The notes below the pieces were generated by a model. It was not told the DNA's origin. It searched no databases and saw only the letters and a list, made by a program, of their open reading frames with translations. This document shows, piece after piece, positions 22,603 to 34,099 of a stretch of DNA of 64,000 nucleotides (the stretch's first letter is position 1; the number at the start of each line of letters is the position of its first letter). A program made the position numbers and the translations under genes. This DNA is from Campanula takesimana (taxonomy: Eukaryota; Streptophyta; Magnoliopsida; Asterales; Campanulaceae): positions 992,001-1,056,000 of the forward strand of contig JAOWBW010000190.1 of NCBI GenBank assembly GCA_026119855.1, in the 5' to 3' direction.

Positions 22603-23882
22603 ATCACAGCACGAAAGACTCGATCAGAAATCAAGCATTCTCCTATAGGGGTCGACACCTCTAGCACGTACGGTAAAGACTCGAATGCATCATTTAACAT
22701 GGAAGCAAATTGCACAGAAATGTATGAATGAGATGATCCTGGATCTACTAACGCTCGTGCGCTCACATTAGACACAGAAACAATACCTCCAATAACGGAT
22801 GGATCATCGGTAGCTTGTTGTTGGTTCATGGCATAAACCTTTCCTTGAACTTTGGGCTTCCCAGCGGCATCCCTTTTCTGACCTTGATTATTACCAACTC
22901 CTGACCCGGATGCTTGTCCTCTACCTCTCGGGCAATCTTTTACAAAGTGACCCATTTGACCACAATTGGTGCACCTTCCCTGCTTCTTCCAACACCGGTC
23001 CTCAGAATGACCCTCCTTTTGACAATACGAACAAAGCCTCCTAATTTGGTTCCCTTGGTTCTCGGAAGTGGTACCCAGGTTCCTTGGGATCGGTTTCCCT
23101 CGGGATTGAGATTGTCCCCCAAAGTTACCTCGATTATCAATCTTTGGTTGTGACTTGCTCTGCGCTCCTTGCTTACTCGGGTTGGCCACCTCGGTCTTCC
23201 TCTTATGTTCCCCAATATCTTGCTCTATAAGATAGGCACGGTCTACCGCATCCTGAAATGTCACAATCCTCTGGGCTATAAGTTGAGTACGGATGGAGGT
23301 CTTCAATCCCCGAATGAATCTCATAGCTTTTTGTTCCTAGGTCCTCACCAAATAGTCACAATACCGGGCTAATTCTGTGAACTTAGCCGAGTATTGAGCT
23401 ATAGACAACAAACCTTGCTCCAAGTTGAGCAGCTCGATCTCCTTTCGGTTTTGATCAACAACCGGAATGAAATGTTCCTTGAATTTGCGCACAAACAACT
23501 CCCACGCATAAACCGTGTGAGTGTCATCCCAACAAGCTTTGACCCCTTTCCACCAATGCTCGGCGGCACCCACAAGCTTATAAGCCGCGAACCGGACCCT
23601 ATCCTCATCCGTGCAACCAAATACCTCATAAATCTTCTCCATCGACTCAATCCACAACTCAGCTTTCCGAACATCGGGTTCCCCATTGAATTCAACCGGT
23701 TTCAGTTTCAAGAATTGCTCCAAACCATAACGGGGTGGTGCTTGCTCTACCCTCGGACCTTGATCATGTATGGCCTTCATGGCCGCCTCGAACATGCCTT
23801 GAAACATAGCACGTGCTTCTTCCCTTGTGTCATTCTGATTTGCATTACCGGTACTACCTTCACCACTTCTTCTACGAACCAT
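22600..23882 (-). pseudogene. Gypsy-D gag and protease (frame-broken)
   Basis: It starts at the ATG at 23882 (MVRRRSGEGST). A retrotransposon gag domain with AEHWWKGVKACW and FKEHFIPVV is followed by a TAG stop at 23337-23339, directly before EQKAMRFIRGL. Two CCHC knuckles follow (CSYCQKEGHSEDRC and CTNCGQMGHFVKDC), then an aspartic protease motif (LVDPGSSHSYIS; canonical elements usually have DSGSS or DTGSS). The frame shifts near 22605, and the protease continues in the next frame as CDVVICGRVL. Confidence 0.88.
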
Positions 23883-23986
23883 TGTAACCAAGTACCTGCA
23901 TAAAACACCAACCGTTAATCACTCCGCACACTACTACCCTCCTAGGTCATACTAGTCCACCTAGACTTATACTTAGAGCCAAACCA

Positions 23987-24000
23987 TGGCTCTGATACCA
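23987..24000 (-). promoter_or_regulatory. Gypsy-D primer-binding site
   Basis: On the minus strand TGGTATCAGAGCCA lies two bases after the 5' LTR and matches the initiator Met tRNA complement. Confidence 0.88.
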
Positions 24001-24002
24001 TC

Positions 24003-26073
24003 TGTCGCGACCCCGAACCCCGCGGGCCCGAGACCGCGAGCTGGACGTCGACTTAAAACCAAAACTATGAAATACCGAAGTTAAAAAATTCCATTTGATA
24101 CCAAAAGGTGATGATCCAAAATTTTACAAATCCAAGTTTGATAATAACCAAATACAACTATCATAAACTTCCACAAGTTTATGCTTAACAAAATATAAAT
24201 GTACAATTCTTGATGACGTCATTGTTTGGTACAACTATCCCAAAAGGTTACACATTTATATAATGTAAACCAACCTATAACAACTTTCCCCAAAAGAATG
24301 TATCCACACTCGACGTCCTCTTTCTCGTGATCAGCGAGACTAATCCTTAGCACCTGGGGGGGGGGGGTTAAGGAAAAACAAAGATAAAAAGAAAGGGGGT
24401 GAGATAAATCTCAATAAATCTCAATAAGTTACTAATGCAACTACATGACATGCTATGATGCAAGAAGCAATAAGCAAGAATAAATATCACATAACACATA
24501 GCATTTATCACATAACAGATAGCAGCGGAAATAAACACATAACAAAGGATATAGCCAAGGTTTTCCAAACCGAAGAACCAAATAAAGGTCGCTGCGCAGC
24601 TTCAATAATCAACAAATCATCATCTTCATAATAGCATGAAAGCTGAAGAGAAATCCCCGGTACCAGAACCAATAACCAAATGAAGTGTCACAAGGGACGG
24701 GAGACATGCCACAAAGTCATGCTCCAAATAAAGCTAAAATGCACACAAAGGAGCTAGCTCTTCTCACATCCAAGGCCAATCTGGAGGAGGGTAATAATGG
24801 GGCAAAACAATGGTCAACATCACAATGGACTTGGCCGTGCCATCATAATGTTTCGCATCGCCCAAACACACACAAAATACCAGCTGGACTTTCACGTAAA
24901 GGCTAAGAAATAAAATGCTAGCACGATAAACAACCATTGATTCCAAAGTAGGGAATCATACCAAGAAGTCACCAAGAAAGTGAAATGTACCCACAACGCA
25001 CAATAAAGTGTTCCAATAATCTCAATTAACACTTAATTAATTTCAAACACAAACTTGATCACAAAGGACCCAATTCTATCACTAGAGTGTACTACAATGA
25101 TCACTAAGGTCAAGTAGAAGGACATCCAAGACTTAGACCAAAACGCATTCTTCAATCACACAAATTAACAAATGTAAACTTTCAGAGGTCTGTGCGGCCG
25201 CCCACCAGGGACTGTGCGGTCGCCCAAACAAGCCCTCAAACAAGAACAAAAGCTTTCAGATAGATGTGCGGTCGCCCAGACATTTTTGGGCGGTCGCCCA
25301 ATCTTCTGAACTGCTGGAATTCAGGAAGGAAGAAATGGGTTCTTCATTTTCTTACCCAATTCACCCACAACTCAAAATCAACACAACCAACAAGTTCCAA
25401 AATGTACCAAAACGATTTATAACTAGGATGGGGATCCAAATAACACCATTTGTCAACCAAAACCAAGAATCAAACCCAACATTCACAAAATCACCATTTT
25501 AGCCAAAAACTCAAATAAATTCCAAATCAATTCCAAACTCAACCAAACTTCAAATATAACAATTAAAGCATTGTAGAAACATGTTATGAGCATTTTAGCA
25601 TAAAAATGGGGGTAAAGCAACTTACTTGAAAATTCTCAAAGATGACGGAATTCGAATATTTTTTATTCTACGCCATCCTATCGACGATCTAAACACATTT
25701 CAAGTTTTAAGAAATGAGAGATTATGAGAGGAAGAGGAAGATAATGAAGAGAGAAGGAAAGAGAAAGAAACTTACCCACAATGGAGAGAGAGAGATGGAG
25801 TTTGCTGGGAGAGGGGGATGGAGAGAGTGAGGGAGAAGAGAAGGAGTAGGGAAATTATTTAAAAAAATTACATTTAGGCCCCTCCCTTCTACTAACACAA
25901 TACTACACTAACCCAAATGACCCAAATAAAATGCTAGGCATAAATTAATATAACGCATAAAACGCACACATAAATATTTAAATAAATAATAATTTAAATA
26001 AATAAATAAGCAAATAAATAAATAATAATTATTTATTACTAATAAAATAGAGTCTAGATTTCGGGTCGTGACA
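24003..26073 (-). repeat. Gypsy-D 5' LTR
   Basis: 2071 bp, nearly identical to 17305-19373. Differences include a longer G-run near 24357 and a duplicated AATAAATCTC. The cassette words are at 25194, 25216, 25268 and 25290. Confidence 0.93.
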
Positions 26074-26078
26074 GAAAG

Positions 26079-26566
26079 TGCACAAAAAAGTGATTTCCCT
26101 ACAAGGGACGTGCCATGGTGAGATGAGTGTTTGTTGTCAAGATCTCCGCTCATCGTTAACTTGCGTAGGATGCAACATAGACATCGCGTTAAATGCCTTT
26201 AAGGAAGGGTTAGTCGTAGGATCCGATGGTTGGTGGAAGCCGCTTGCCCTATAGGACCCTCGCCCAAATTGTCCGTTTGGGGGTGTGCAATGCAGGTGAA
26301 AAACGAGGGGTCTATAGACATAGTGATGGCCTCCACTAATCGTAGTCTTCTAACTAGTTGCGAAAAAGGGGTACTCCTTCCAACCAATTAGGATGTAAAT
26401 AATGTATGTTTTCGTAAATTAAAATATACTTTGCATGAGCCTTCCCCCTCTCCTAAAAGCTTCGTTGCCCTTCAACCTTTCAGCAAAGCAAGTTTGGATA
26501 CATTAGGGTGGTCGACTACAACGTGAAGCTTCTACTCCGTTCACGTTCTCAGTCTCGTCATCAGCA
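26079..26566 (+). other. Gypsy-C leader, second part
   Basis: Continuation of the Gypsy-C untranslated leader after Gypsy-D. No supportable ORF before the gag ATG. Confidence 0.5.
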
Positions 26567-28522
26567 ATGTCAACTCCCGCTGCATCTTCAGCCTCTGCTC
26601 CTCCTGCTAGTGCCGCCGAGCTCAACACTGAGGCTACTCTCAATGGTATTCCCCCAAGCCTCCAGAACTTCCTCGCCGGTCTCGAAGCCAAGATCAAGAA
26701 TCTCGAAGAAAGCAACAAGATGTTGGAAGAACAGAACCAACAGTTGAAGGGTCACATTCAACAAAAGGGAACTAAACTGGTGCCCGATGGTGAGAATTTA
26801 ATTTATGTCGAGGATGAAGAGGTCAATACCAACTGTCCCCCCAACACCAATGCCAGTGCCTTCCCATTCCCAAGCTACCGCAATGTTCCACCTCCTTCCC
26901 TTTACACCCAACAAGGTTTCACTACCATGAGAAAGAACAAGGCTATCTATGAACCTTCCCCTGAACTGCTTGGTGGCTACCTCTCTGCTAGCAAACTACC
27001 CGCACCCTCGTTGCCTCTGAGTATTGGGATGGCCGCTGCTACTACTTCCACTACTCCTCCCGTCATTCTGTCAGAATCTATACCCGACATCTCCAATCAC
27101 CCTGTGGTTACGGCCATGCAAGAGCAAATGCGCAAGTTGATCGAGACTGTGGATAAGCAAAGTGCACCGACTACCAAGACAATCAACCCTAGCCAAGTGG
27201 GGACTCTCCCCAAGGATTTTAAGATGCCTAAAGTGGCGATGTTTCATGGTGACTCGTGTCCTAAGACTCATTTGGATAGTTATGTGTTGGCAATGAGGGC
27301 TCGTGACTCCACCAACGAACAAATGGCTCGCGTATTCCATAGCACTTTGGATGGTATTGCTCTGCGTTGGTTCTTGGGGCTAGAACCAAGCGAGAGGAAA
27401 ACGTGGGATCAAATCAGCGCCATTTTCTGTGAGAAGTATCAAGCTAACTTGGATTGTCATGTGAATCGAACGGATCTTGAGAACACTATGCAAAAGCCCG
27501 GCGAGGCTATTTATGATTTTTACAAGAGGTGGAACCATCGGTTGTGTGAGGTCCAATACCCACCAAAAGCAAAGGAACAGAAGCAGATTTTCTACAAGTG
27601 CTTGCTACCGGAGATGAAAGCAGCCATCGGCAATGGTTATTTCCCTGACTTGCGGGAAATGGTTGACACCGGAGTAAGGTACGAAGCAGGGTTCACTGGG
27701 ATTGTGCCGCCAAAAGAAAGTCCAAAGACCAACAACAACAACTCCTTCCGCTACAAGGCTCCTACTGCGCCTGCGCCTCCTAGGGGTGGAAAGGAGGCCG
27801 TCGGCCAAGTGAATATGGTCCAGAAAGAGGTCCCGCTAGATGTCCAAGCCGTAACAAGGAATGGGGCTCCACAACAGAGGGAGCATTTTGATGATTTTGG
27901 TATGCCCATGGGGAAGGTATTTGACGTGTTAGTCAAGAGAGGTCTTATCAAGCCTTTAGAGAATTACCAACCCGCCTACCCAAGAACCGATTTGGATGCC
28001 TCCAAGTTCTGCAAGTATCACAAGCACATCGGGCACACAACGGATAGTTGTATCCAACTGAAACGCGTAGTTCAAGGGTTGATCAATGACAAGAAGATTG
28101 AGAAGCCGAAGGGTCCTAATGTGGTGAATAACCCTCTTCCTAACAATGGGGGTGGGGTGAATATGGTGCAAACATGCGAGATCAGTATCCTAGAGCTCAT
28201 GGATGCCTTTGACAAGATAGGGCTCACGATGGTGGATATCTTCATGGCATTAGTGACGTTAGAAATTCTCGAACCCTTAGAAGGACACCTCCCTCGCCTT
28301 GGTTGCGATTTGTCAAAGTTTTGCCACTACCACAAGTGCACCGGTCACACTACCGAAGAATGCTTTGAACTCAAGAAAGCCGTGCAAGAGCTCATCCACA
28401 AGGGAGTTGTCGAAGACCCTAGAGATTATGTAGCTAGCAATGTACTCATGGTAGAACTTAGTGAGATCACTGATCCGGTCGAGCCTGTTGTGGCGGACTG
28501 TGATGAGATGGGTTGTATTTAA
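26567..28522 (+). CDS. Gypsy-C gag protein
   Basis: Begins MSTPAASSASAPPASAAEL and runs 651 residues without a break. An N-terminal low-complexity and coiled-coil part (KIKNLEESNKMLEEQNQQLK) precedes the retrotransposon gag domain (MFHGDSCPKTHLDSYV through YDFYKRWNHRLCEVQ, about residues 220-350). The C-terminal part has two copies of a module made of an I-P-L-E stretch and a knuckle-like C-x-Y-H-K-x3-G-H-T-T-x2-C motif, near residues 480 and 580. It would form the particle core. TAA at 28520 is immediately followed in the same frame by ATG. The gene is intact, but the element as a whole is defective. Confidence 0.85.
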   Translation: MSTPAASSASAPPASAAELNTEATLNGIPPSLQNFLAGLEAKIKNLEESNKMLEEQNQQLKGHIQQKGTKLVPDGENLIYVEDEEVNTNCPPNTNASAFPFPSYRNVPPPSLYTQQGFTTMRKNKAIYEPSPELLGGYLSASKLPAPSLPLSIGMAAATTSTTPPVILSESIPDISNHPVVTAMQEQMRKLIETVDKQSAPTTKTINPSQVGTLPKDFKMPKVAMFHGDSCPKTHLDSYVLAMRARDSTNEQMARVFHSTLDGIALRWFLGLEPSERKTWDQISAIFCEKYQANLDCHVNRTDLENTMQKPGEAIYDFYKRWNHRLCEVQYPPKAKEQKQIFYKCLLPEMKAAIGNGYFPDLREMVDTGVRYEAGFTGIVPPKESPKTNNNNSFRYKAPTAPAPPRGGKEAVGQVNMVQKEVPLDVQAVTRNGAPQQREHFDDFGMPMGKVFDVLVKRGLIKPLENYQPAYPRTDLDASKFCKYHKHIGHTTDSCIQLKRVVQGLINDKKIEKPKGPNVVNNPLPNNGGGVNMVQTCEISILELMDAFDKIGLTMVDIFMALVTLEILEPLEGHLPRLGCDLSKFCHYHKCTGHTTEECFELKKAVQELIHKGVVEDPRDYVASNVLMVELSEITDPVEPVVADCDEMGCI

Positions 28523-31500
28523 ATGACTAATAATAAAGAACCTTCTTGCTACTTGTTGTCTTTAGAAGAACTAGTGAGTGAAGTCGAATCTCTAAAGGAA
28601 GAGAGTCCCAAACCCTCTTAACCTCTTTCTTGGGCCGAAATCTTCGAGGAGGCCGAAAAGACCGAAGTTTCGCCCCCTTGTCCTGACACACCATTGTCTT
28701 TGGAAGAGCTACGTGGAGAAGTTTGTCTCCTTACGAGATCCGGTCAAGTGTACCAATCCGACCCAAAGGGTACAAAGAAAGTCTTTGGGAAGGAACCCGA
28801 GCAAGCCGACCTAGACAAAGAAGACCCTATCCCCACTCAACTCAAACAAACCCAAGCCCACATCTCGCTCTGGTCCCTACTCACCTCTTCCCTAGCCCAT
28901 CGCCTCATGCTCGAGAAAAACCTCGCCGCCACCATGGTACCATCCACTATTACCCCGGAAGACGTCACCCACATGATTGGTAATATCCACTATGGAAACA
29001 TCATCACTTTCTCGGAGCTAGACAAGCCAGTGTTCGGAGTTGATCATAATGAGCCTTTATACATCACTGTTGAGGTAAATGGCAAGAAAATTCCCCGTGT
29101 ATTCATTGATAATGCTTCTGCTATTAATATCATGCCTTCAAGGATGATGGATGTGGTTGGCGTTCATGGTGTTGATTTACGCCCATCCAAGCAAACCATC
29201 GAAGCTTATGACTCTACATGCCGCGCCGTGATAGGCGAAGCCACCTTGCCCATTACCATCGGAACAAAGATCCTACCAACCGACTTCCACGTCATAGACA
29301 TCCCCGCAACCTTCTCACTCCTCCTTGGCCGGCCATGGTTACATCAATCGGGCGCTGTCCCATCTTCCCTGCACCAGTGTGTGAAGTTTCAATCTGGTAA
29401 TGAAGTGACCATCATCTACAGCGATCTCGTAACTGCCCAAGGGACGGACACCAAGGGCGTTTCTGTCTTACAGATTCAGCATGGGGAAGAGAGCCGACTC
29501 TTCAATGGCTTTGAAATAGTGGCTCAGGCACAGATCTGCACCATCGACCTCACCAAAACAACGGATAAAGTGGCACCTGTTGTCAAGATACTGCGTAATA
29601 TGGGTTTCGTACCGGGGCTGGGGCTAGGTAAGTGCTTGCAAGGTCCCACGAGTCTGGTTAAAGAGATCGATCACCGGGGATTGTTTGGTCTTGGATACAC
29701 CCTTACTCCCGAGGACAAAATGGAGCAACAAAGGATAGAATTGCTTAAAAAGATGAAGCTTCCCTACAAAAAGCCTGAAATGCGGCCATACCGCCTGTCC
29801 CTGAATAGCTACTTTGTCAGGGAAGGCGAGGAGTTTTCGTGTTTTGAGTTCACTGAGCCATGGATTGACCACACCGGGAAGTTGCAGAAAGGGTTCGAGA
29901 TTTTCAGAGATGTGGAATTCGATCGGTCCAACATGAAGCTGACTTACATGGAATATGACAAAGCCACGGGCAGAGTTAGAACCATCAGGCATGAGTACTC
30001 CACCAAGGTTGCAGATGACTTGGCAGATCAACTTGAAGTCGCAACCCTTGACAAGCCAGCAATAGAAGCCGCAGAAACTCCGAGTTTGACTGAGACATGG
30101 GACGGCCAATATCTGCTTCAACATCTGGGTAATCTGGGGCTGCATGAAGACATGGTTGCCGTCATTGGAGACGATTCTGAAGATAAGGTGGACCCAAGGA
30201 CATTGGTGGTACCCATGGGGGACAAACTCAAGAATTGGTGCATCATTGGGGGACCTATAGCTACTCCGGAATTTATGGTGGGAACATTGGGGCTTACTCC
30301 TTCTCCTGTCGCCACTCCTGCAGCATCTCCTGTCACTCACCCAAAATCCCCATCCCCAGAGTCTAGTGTTTTACATTTTGAATTTGAGTCTTCCTCTAAG
30401 TCTGACGACCTTACGTCCGAAGACTATGATCTTGTTGCAAACGCTATATTCCCTTTTGCCATGAATGAAACCCTCGACCTTTCCGAGTATCCCTCCATAG
30501 TCACTCTTTTAACTGATAAATTGGCTAATAATCAAACTAATGACATACACTTAGTTAATAATGATTCATTAGAAGAGGCAGACATAGACACATTAAATGA
30601 TGAATACATTAAAGAAATCTCAGAACAGGTTATTAATCAAAAGGAATCTCGAGCCCAAGCTGCCGATGAGGTGTTAACGTGCGTGAATTTGGGAACCGAA
30701 GCCGAGCCTAAGGAAACGCAGATCGGAAGCTTCTTCTGTGGAGCCGAAAGGGAAGCACTGATTGAGCTACTCAGAGAATATGTGGATGTGTTCGCATGGT
30801 CTTATAAATACATGCCGGGGCTTGACAACTCGATCGTAGAGCACAGAATCCCGACAGCACCAGACGCTAAGCCAGTCAAACAGAAGCTGCGCCGCATTAA
30901 GCCGGAATGGTCTTTGCAAGTGAAAGGAGAGATTGAGAAGCTACTCCGTGTGGGTTTCATCAGGGTGATCGAGTATCCAACTTGGTTATCAAATTTGGTG
31001 ACTGTCAAGAAATCCAACGGTAAAGTCAGAGTATGTGTGGATTTTCGGGATCTCAACAAAGCTACGCCAAAGGATGACTTCCCCTTGCCAAATATCGAAA
31101 TGTTGGTGGACGCGACCGCCCATTATGAGGTCAAGTCGTTTGTTGAGAGGTTTCCCGGCTATAACCAGATCGAGACAACCGAGGAGGACCAAGAAGCGAC
31201 CCCCTCCACAACCTCGTGGAGGACCATCAGTCGGCGAGTTCGAGCCGTGTTGAGAATGCAGTCTCCTCGAAACAAAGCCGAAAAGGAAGAACTCGTCAAG
31301 TTACTGCAACACCTCAACCATTTTACAACAGTGGGGGAGCCGACACTCAGAGAAATAGAAAGGGCCCGCGACCAAGAATGGAGTTCGAGATGTGAGTTCG
31401 CATTATGCTGCCTCAAGGAGTACCTCGCGAATACCCCAATCCTGCACCCAGCACATGGGAATGAACTTCAGACCCCAACATCAACGACAGAATCGTGGTC

Positions 31501-32002
31501 CTCGCGCCAGGAGAAGGAAATCAGTGAAAAAATGCAAAGATTTTTGGAAAAATATCCCCTCTCAGTCCCCCGCTACACAAGAATAGGGACCCCTTTCGCA
31601 AAATTGTTCGACCAATTAAGACAAATGGGCAAGATACAACCTCTAGGAGAACATTCACTCCTCTCCGAATTACCACCCCTTCAACTATTTGAACCTACCA
31701 AAAGTTGCACTTACCACCAAGACGAAGGCCATGACACCAACGACTGTGTCGCTCTACAAAGAAAAATCCAAGGCTTGATGGACGAGAACATGCTCACCGG
31801 CATGAGAGGATTTTGGTTCTATAGAGAAAATGAAAACTTAGAACTCCTCGGTTGCTACGAAATCGAGCCTTATGTGAGGAACAGCCCAGAGATACTCTCG
31901 CACCTGACTGCAGAAACGATTCAAGACATCTCAAGAGAAATAGGGGATTTGAAGCAACGCGTCGACGCAATGACCAAAGCTCGAGGCGCGCCACAAGACT
32001 AG
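28523..32002 (+). pseudogene. Gypsy-C protease, G-patch and truncated RT, with gag-like tail
   Basis: Same frame as gag, with one stop (TAA at 28619). Protease: VFIDNASAINIMP (Asp retained) through LLLGRPWLH. G-patch-like: NMGFVPGLGLGKCLQG. RT begins normally (LRRIKPEWSLQVKGEIEKLL, VCVDFRDLNKATPKDDFPLP), then a deletion near 31190-31235 removes the palm with its YVDD; sequence resumes at a connection-like segment (MQSPRN, LKEYLANTPILHP). RNase H and integrase are absent. The last about 150 residues (from about 31540) are a third copy of the gag module (CTYHQDEGHDTNDC). The ORF is long, but enzymatic function cannot remain. Confidence 0.85.
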
Positions 32003-32540
32003 ACAGAATGGCAGATTTGGATGGCAACCCGCTCAAGGAACCAGTCAACCTCAGCAAGCTCAGACGCTACTATGACTAGTATCCCCCCTTCTAAAAAAAA
32101 TGTGTTTACTATGCAAAAAGAAGCCCGATAGACTGAAAACCCGCAAAGGGTGGTCTATGCAAAATAAGGGTGCGTACAAAGCTCGCTAGATCGAAAACCC
32201 GCAAGGGCGGTCTAGGCAAAAGTTAGAGCATTCCCCCTTCTATCTTCCCTTTCTCTAAAATCATTCTAGTCCGACTGGAGTGAACTACGTTGACCTGAGC
32301 CCCTTAGTCCTATTTGTAAAAGGGGAACGTAGGCAGCCTTTTAAAAGGTGCGGTCTAAAAAATAAATAAACATCCAAATCCTGTCAAGCAATAAAGATAG
32401 AAGTTGTATTTTCTGAAAGCAAAAACTTTTATTTTCATAGTCATTTCATGTTAACACCTATTTGATGAGTCTAAGCTTGACATATTTTTTGAATAAATAA
32501 CCTATTCTGAAATTGAAACTGAAACAAAAAAATAAACTGA
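32003..32540 (+). other. Gypsy-C region with paired hairpins, no ORF
   Basis: Contains two hairpins with a common loop core ACCCGCAA(A)GGG (32128-32158 and 32186-32215) and a larger CTACG...CGTAG hairpin at about 32286-32322 with an inner CCCCTT/AAGGGG stem. No coding region is seen. Confidence 0.55.
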
Positions 32541-32585
32541 AATTAAAACAATGTGTTTGCAACGACTATGGAGGGATCCTCGGAA

Positions 32586-34013
32586 TTACTCTTTAGTGCC
32601 ACTCGTGCCTTCGGTCTCTTTCTTCTTGCTTTGACCGCGGGGAATCTTTTTTTTGTTAGGGTTCTCGCAAAACCTCCTCTCAAATTCACTAACCCCTTTA
32701 GCTTTGACACTAGGAGTCTCCCCATCCTTTCTCTTCCTTGAAGTCCCCGCTCCATCTCCATTAGCCATGCTCTTGCTCCTCTTCCTCTCATAGGCCATCG
32801 CCTCCTTCATCCTCAATGAACAACTAGGAGCACAGGATGCCAAAATAGTGCCCCTTAGGGTCTCTAGAGTCTGCTCCGCTTGCCCAAGTCTCTCCATAAA
32901 CCAATCCAAATACTCTCGTGATAGGCAGGTGTTGTTGGAGCGTGTGATGAGAGTCCTATGGCTAAAACCGGCCTCGCCCCACATTTGAGAAAGGAGAACC
33001 GAAGCGCTATCATCCAAATGAAGTATGCCAAAAGGATAACGGGTCCTCTCCTCATCCCAACCCTCGGGGATGGTTTGTACTAGACCATATTGACGGAGTA
33101 CTCTGGCGGGGTAGTAAAAAGTGGTCCCAGAAAATGACGGAACTTTAATCATGTGCAGTCCTACTTGCTTCTCCCTCACAGAATTAATGTGCCAATAGGG
33201 CACCACCCACTTGATGTCATCGGTCACCATCTCCACCAAATACCTTTCCCAACCCTTGAGAGTCATGCCCTCGAACCTCTCCTCCATACCTCTGATACGG
33301 TGCATCCATGGGGCCACCGCCGAAGAAATCGCTGGCTTGTTCACTCGGAGCCTTTCTTGCAACCACATAGTCAAAAGTCTATCACTGCCGCACGGCATCC
33401 CGCCATAAACCACAAGATGAGGAATCCCACAAATGATCTCCCCAAGGATGGCCGGTACAATGTCATGTCCCGAACGAGCCGCATTCACCATGGTCAAACA
33501 TCCCTCACTAGCACATCCGACTTCGGAAGGGAAAAGAATAGAAGCAAATAAACACAAGGCAAGATGGTCCAAAGAACGGTCCGAGGTCACATCCGCGTGC
33601 ATGAAGTGCCTTGACATCCAAGAAAGGTCGACGTAGCCACCTCTAGCATACTTACCAATGTCATCTGCGGGCACACCAAAGGTTATCAACTTGTCATGTA
33701 AAGAAATAAGATCAAAGGGCAATGCAAGTGTACCCTTCCCTTCACAACCGCAAAGCGCCTTGATGTCTTCATAAGTGGGTACCATCTCATTAAAAGAAAA
33801 GTTGATAACATGAAGAGTGTTGTTCCAAAACTTCCCACAAGCTTGCAAGAGGTTAGTGTTGGAGTTCATGTGCAAGAATGACCAAAGATACTTGATCCCA
33901 TAGCACTTCTCAAACTTCCTACGACAAGGACCGAATATCTTGGCAACCCACTTCTCCAAAGATGTTATGAAAGCTCCTTTTTCAAGTCTAGAAAGCCTTG
34001 CATTGTGATCCAT
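32586..34013 (-). CDS. antisense gene 1 of Gypsy-C: DUF7745-like (plant mobile-type) protein
   Basis: 475 residues from the likely ATG at 34013 (MDHNARLSRLEKGAF); the frame is open farther upstream, but this Met starts the conserved part. The pattern KFWNNTLHVINFSFNEMVPTYED, CLFASILFP and ILGEIICG resembles DUF7745, a family of unknown function common in plant TEs and related to mobile-domain proteins. The C-terminus is basic (KRKDGE, NPNKKKIPRGQSKKK), possibly a nuclear localisation signal. The single exon is intact. It lies opposite to gag-pol, between the pol remnant and antisense gene 2. Four GC-rich palindromic words lie 150-235 bp upstream and a TATTTAAT at about 34104-34111. Function unknown. 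Confidence 0.7.
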   Translation of the reverse strand: MDHNARLSRLEKGAFITSLEKWVAKIFGPCRRKFEKCYGIKYLWSFLHMNSNTNLLQACGKFWNNTLHVINFSFNEMVPTYEDIKALCGCEGKGTLALPFDLISLHDKLITFGVPADDIGKYARGGYVDLSWMSRHFMHADVTSDRSLDHLALCLFASILFPSEVGCASEGCLTMVNAARSGHDIVPAILGEIICGIPHLVVYGGMPCGSDRLLTMWLQERLRVNKPAISSAVAPWMHRIRGMEERFEGMTLKGWERYLVEMVTDDIKWVVPYWHINSVREKQVGLHMIKVPSFSGTTFYYPARVLRQYGLVQTIPEGWDEERTRYPFGILHLDDSASVLLSQMWGEAGFSHRTLITRSNNTCLSREYLDWFMERLGQAEQTLETLRGTILASCAPSCSLRMKEAMAYERKRSKSMANGDGAGTSRKRKDGETPSVKAKGVSEFERRFCENPNKKKIPRGQSKKKETEGTSGTKE

Positions 34014-34099
34014 GGCAAAAGAAAAGCAAGTTGATGATTGGAACTCAAAATTGATCAAAAGAGCTGCTGGTACGAAGTTCAATAGGACACAAACTCCCA

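Larger units (their letters stand above)
17305..26073 (-). mobile_element. Gypsy-D: Tekay/Del-type chromovirus, inserted in Gypsy-C leader
   Basis: An 8.77-kb element with LTRs 17305-19373 (3' LTR) and 24003-26073 (5' LTR), TSD GAAAG at 17300-17304 and 26074-26078, initiator-Met PBS on the minus strand at 23987-24000 and a polypurine tract at 19374-19390. The gag-pol order PR-RT-RH-INT-chromodomain is that of Ty3/gypsy chromoviruses. The coding frame has one frameshift and two nonsense codons. The LTRs are very similar. Confidence 0.93.

Noticed and set aside
33153..33551. plus-strand ORFs in the antisense gene 1 region
   Set aside because: They are shadows of the intact minus-strand DUF7745-like frame and have no protein resemblance.
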